This document shows positions 63,836 to 64,000 of a DNA stretch of 64,000 nucleotides, in pieces. The DNA comes from Alphaproteobacteria bacterium. Its GTDB lineage: Bacteria > Pseudomonadota > Alphaproteobacteria > Micavibrionales > Micavibrionaceae. Numbering within the stretch: position 1 is the first letter of the stretch; each line of letters begins with the position of its first letter. Made by a program: the position numbers and the translations under genes. Below the pieces are notes generated by a model that worked only from the letters and a program-made list of their open reading frames with translations, was not told where the DNA came from and did no database searches. The stretch is from positions 1 through 64,000 of the forward strand of contig JAGNKE010000013.1 of the NCBI GenBank assembly GCA_018000295.1, read 5' to 3'.

Positions 63836-64000
63836 CTACGTCGCCGCTCTGCGGACCCACGGCCCGATGTCATTCAGCGGCAGCACAGCCGAACAAAGTC
63901 CGTTCACCGCCACGGCTCCCGGCATTCCCCAAACTACGCTGGTTTCCTTGTCCTGTGCAATAACGCGTCCGCCCTTTTCAACAAGCATTCGGGCGCCGAT
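63836..64000 (-). CDS. cheB: Chemotaxis methylesterase CheB, C-terminal part
   Basis: The last 54 residues of CheB: IGARMLVEKGGRVIAQDKET then SVVWGMPGAVAVNGLC, the signature of the methylesterase C-terminus. The gene continues past base 64000. It removes methyl groups from chemoreceptors and, with CheR, controls adaptation. Confidence 0.9.
   Translation of the reverse strand: MGARMLVEKGGRVIAQDKETSVVWGMPGAVAVNGLCSAVLPLNDIGPWVRRAAT

Overview
The window reads as a chromosomal segment of a motile alphaproteobacterium. The evidence is an F1-ATPase zeta inhibitor (DUF1476) beside purC, an isocitrate dehydrogenase of the long alphaproteobacterial/Rickettsia type, CheZ, CheR and CheB, a DNA-binding domain of the alphaproteobacterial S24-repressor type, and two LexA boxes of the alphaproteobacterial form GAAC-N7-GAAC. 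A Micavibrio-like or Rhodospirillales-like lineage is an inference; nothing in the window fixes the genus.

Layout. 1-6360: housekeeping genes (secreted PD40 propeller protein, ATPase zeta subunit, purC, nadK) around an AT-rich insert of unknown genes and repeats (3.1-4.6 kb), ending in an unusual gene that fuses a phage-repressor-type HTH to orotate phosphoribosyltransferase (pyrE). 6.4-28.0 kb: a podovirus-type morphogenesis and lysis cluster, in order portal, Bbp19-like protein, scaffold, major capsid, tail tubular A, GH108-like muramidase, tail tubular B, internal virion-like coiled coil, tail fibre, small and large terminase, SleB hydrolase, a 52-residue cationic peptide and a three-TM holin. 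It is interspersed with cargo genes: GIY-YIG, PilZ, small membrane protein, ankyrin protein, lipoprotein, a paralogous pair and an RTX protein. No integrase, polymerase, primase or phage replication gene is visible. Two LexA boxes stand before its first gene, and a HigBA-type toxin-antitoxin pair closes it. 28.8-41.4 kb: icd, folD, yggT, an HExxH protein, metB, acnA and four proteins of unknown function, one with its ribosome binding site buried in a 14-bp hairpin. 41.4-52.0 kb: cheZ, DUF3137, a methyltransferase-like membrane protein, an FAD monooxygenase, small lipoproteins, a DotI/IcmL-like protein, prmB and lepA, with two intergenic clusters of palindromic repeats. 52.1-60.8 kb: small unknown genes (including an unlisted 59-residue Cys-pair protein), then a two-gene locus for very large repeat-containing proteins of 497 and 1861 residues, the latter with an HELLH zincin-like motif. 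61.2-64 kb: purH, cheR and the end of cheB.

How it fits together. The most striking region is the SOS-boxed podoviral particle cluster without replication or integration genes, divergent from a repressor-like HTH-PyrE fusion. It has head, packaging, tail and lysis genes, so a domesticated particle (gene-transfer-agent-like or bacteriocin-like) is a reasonable hypothesis; a satellite-like or remnant prophage is the alternative. The second candidate system is the giant-protein locus, perhaps linked to a DotI/IcmL-type secretion route. All functions are inferred from sequence reading alone; no searches were run.
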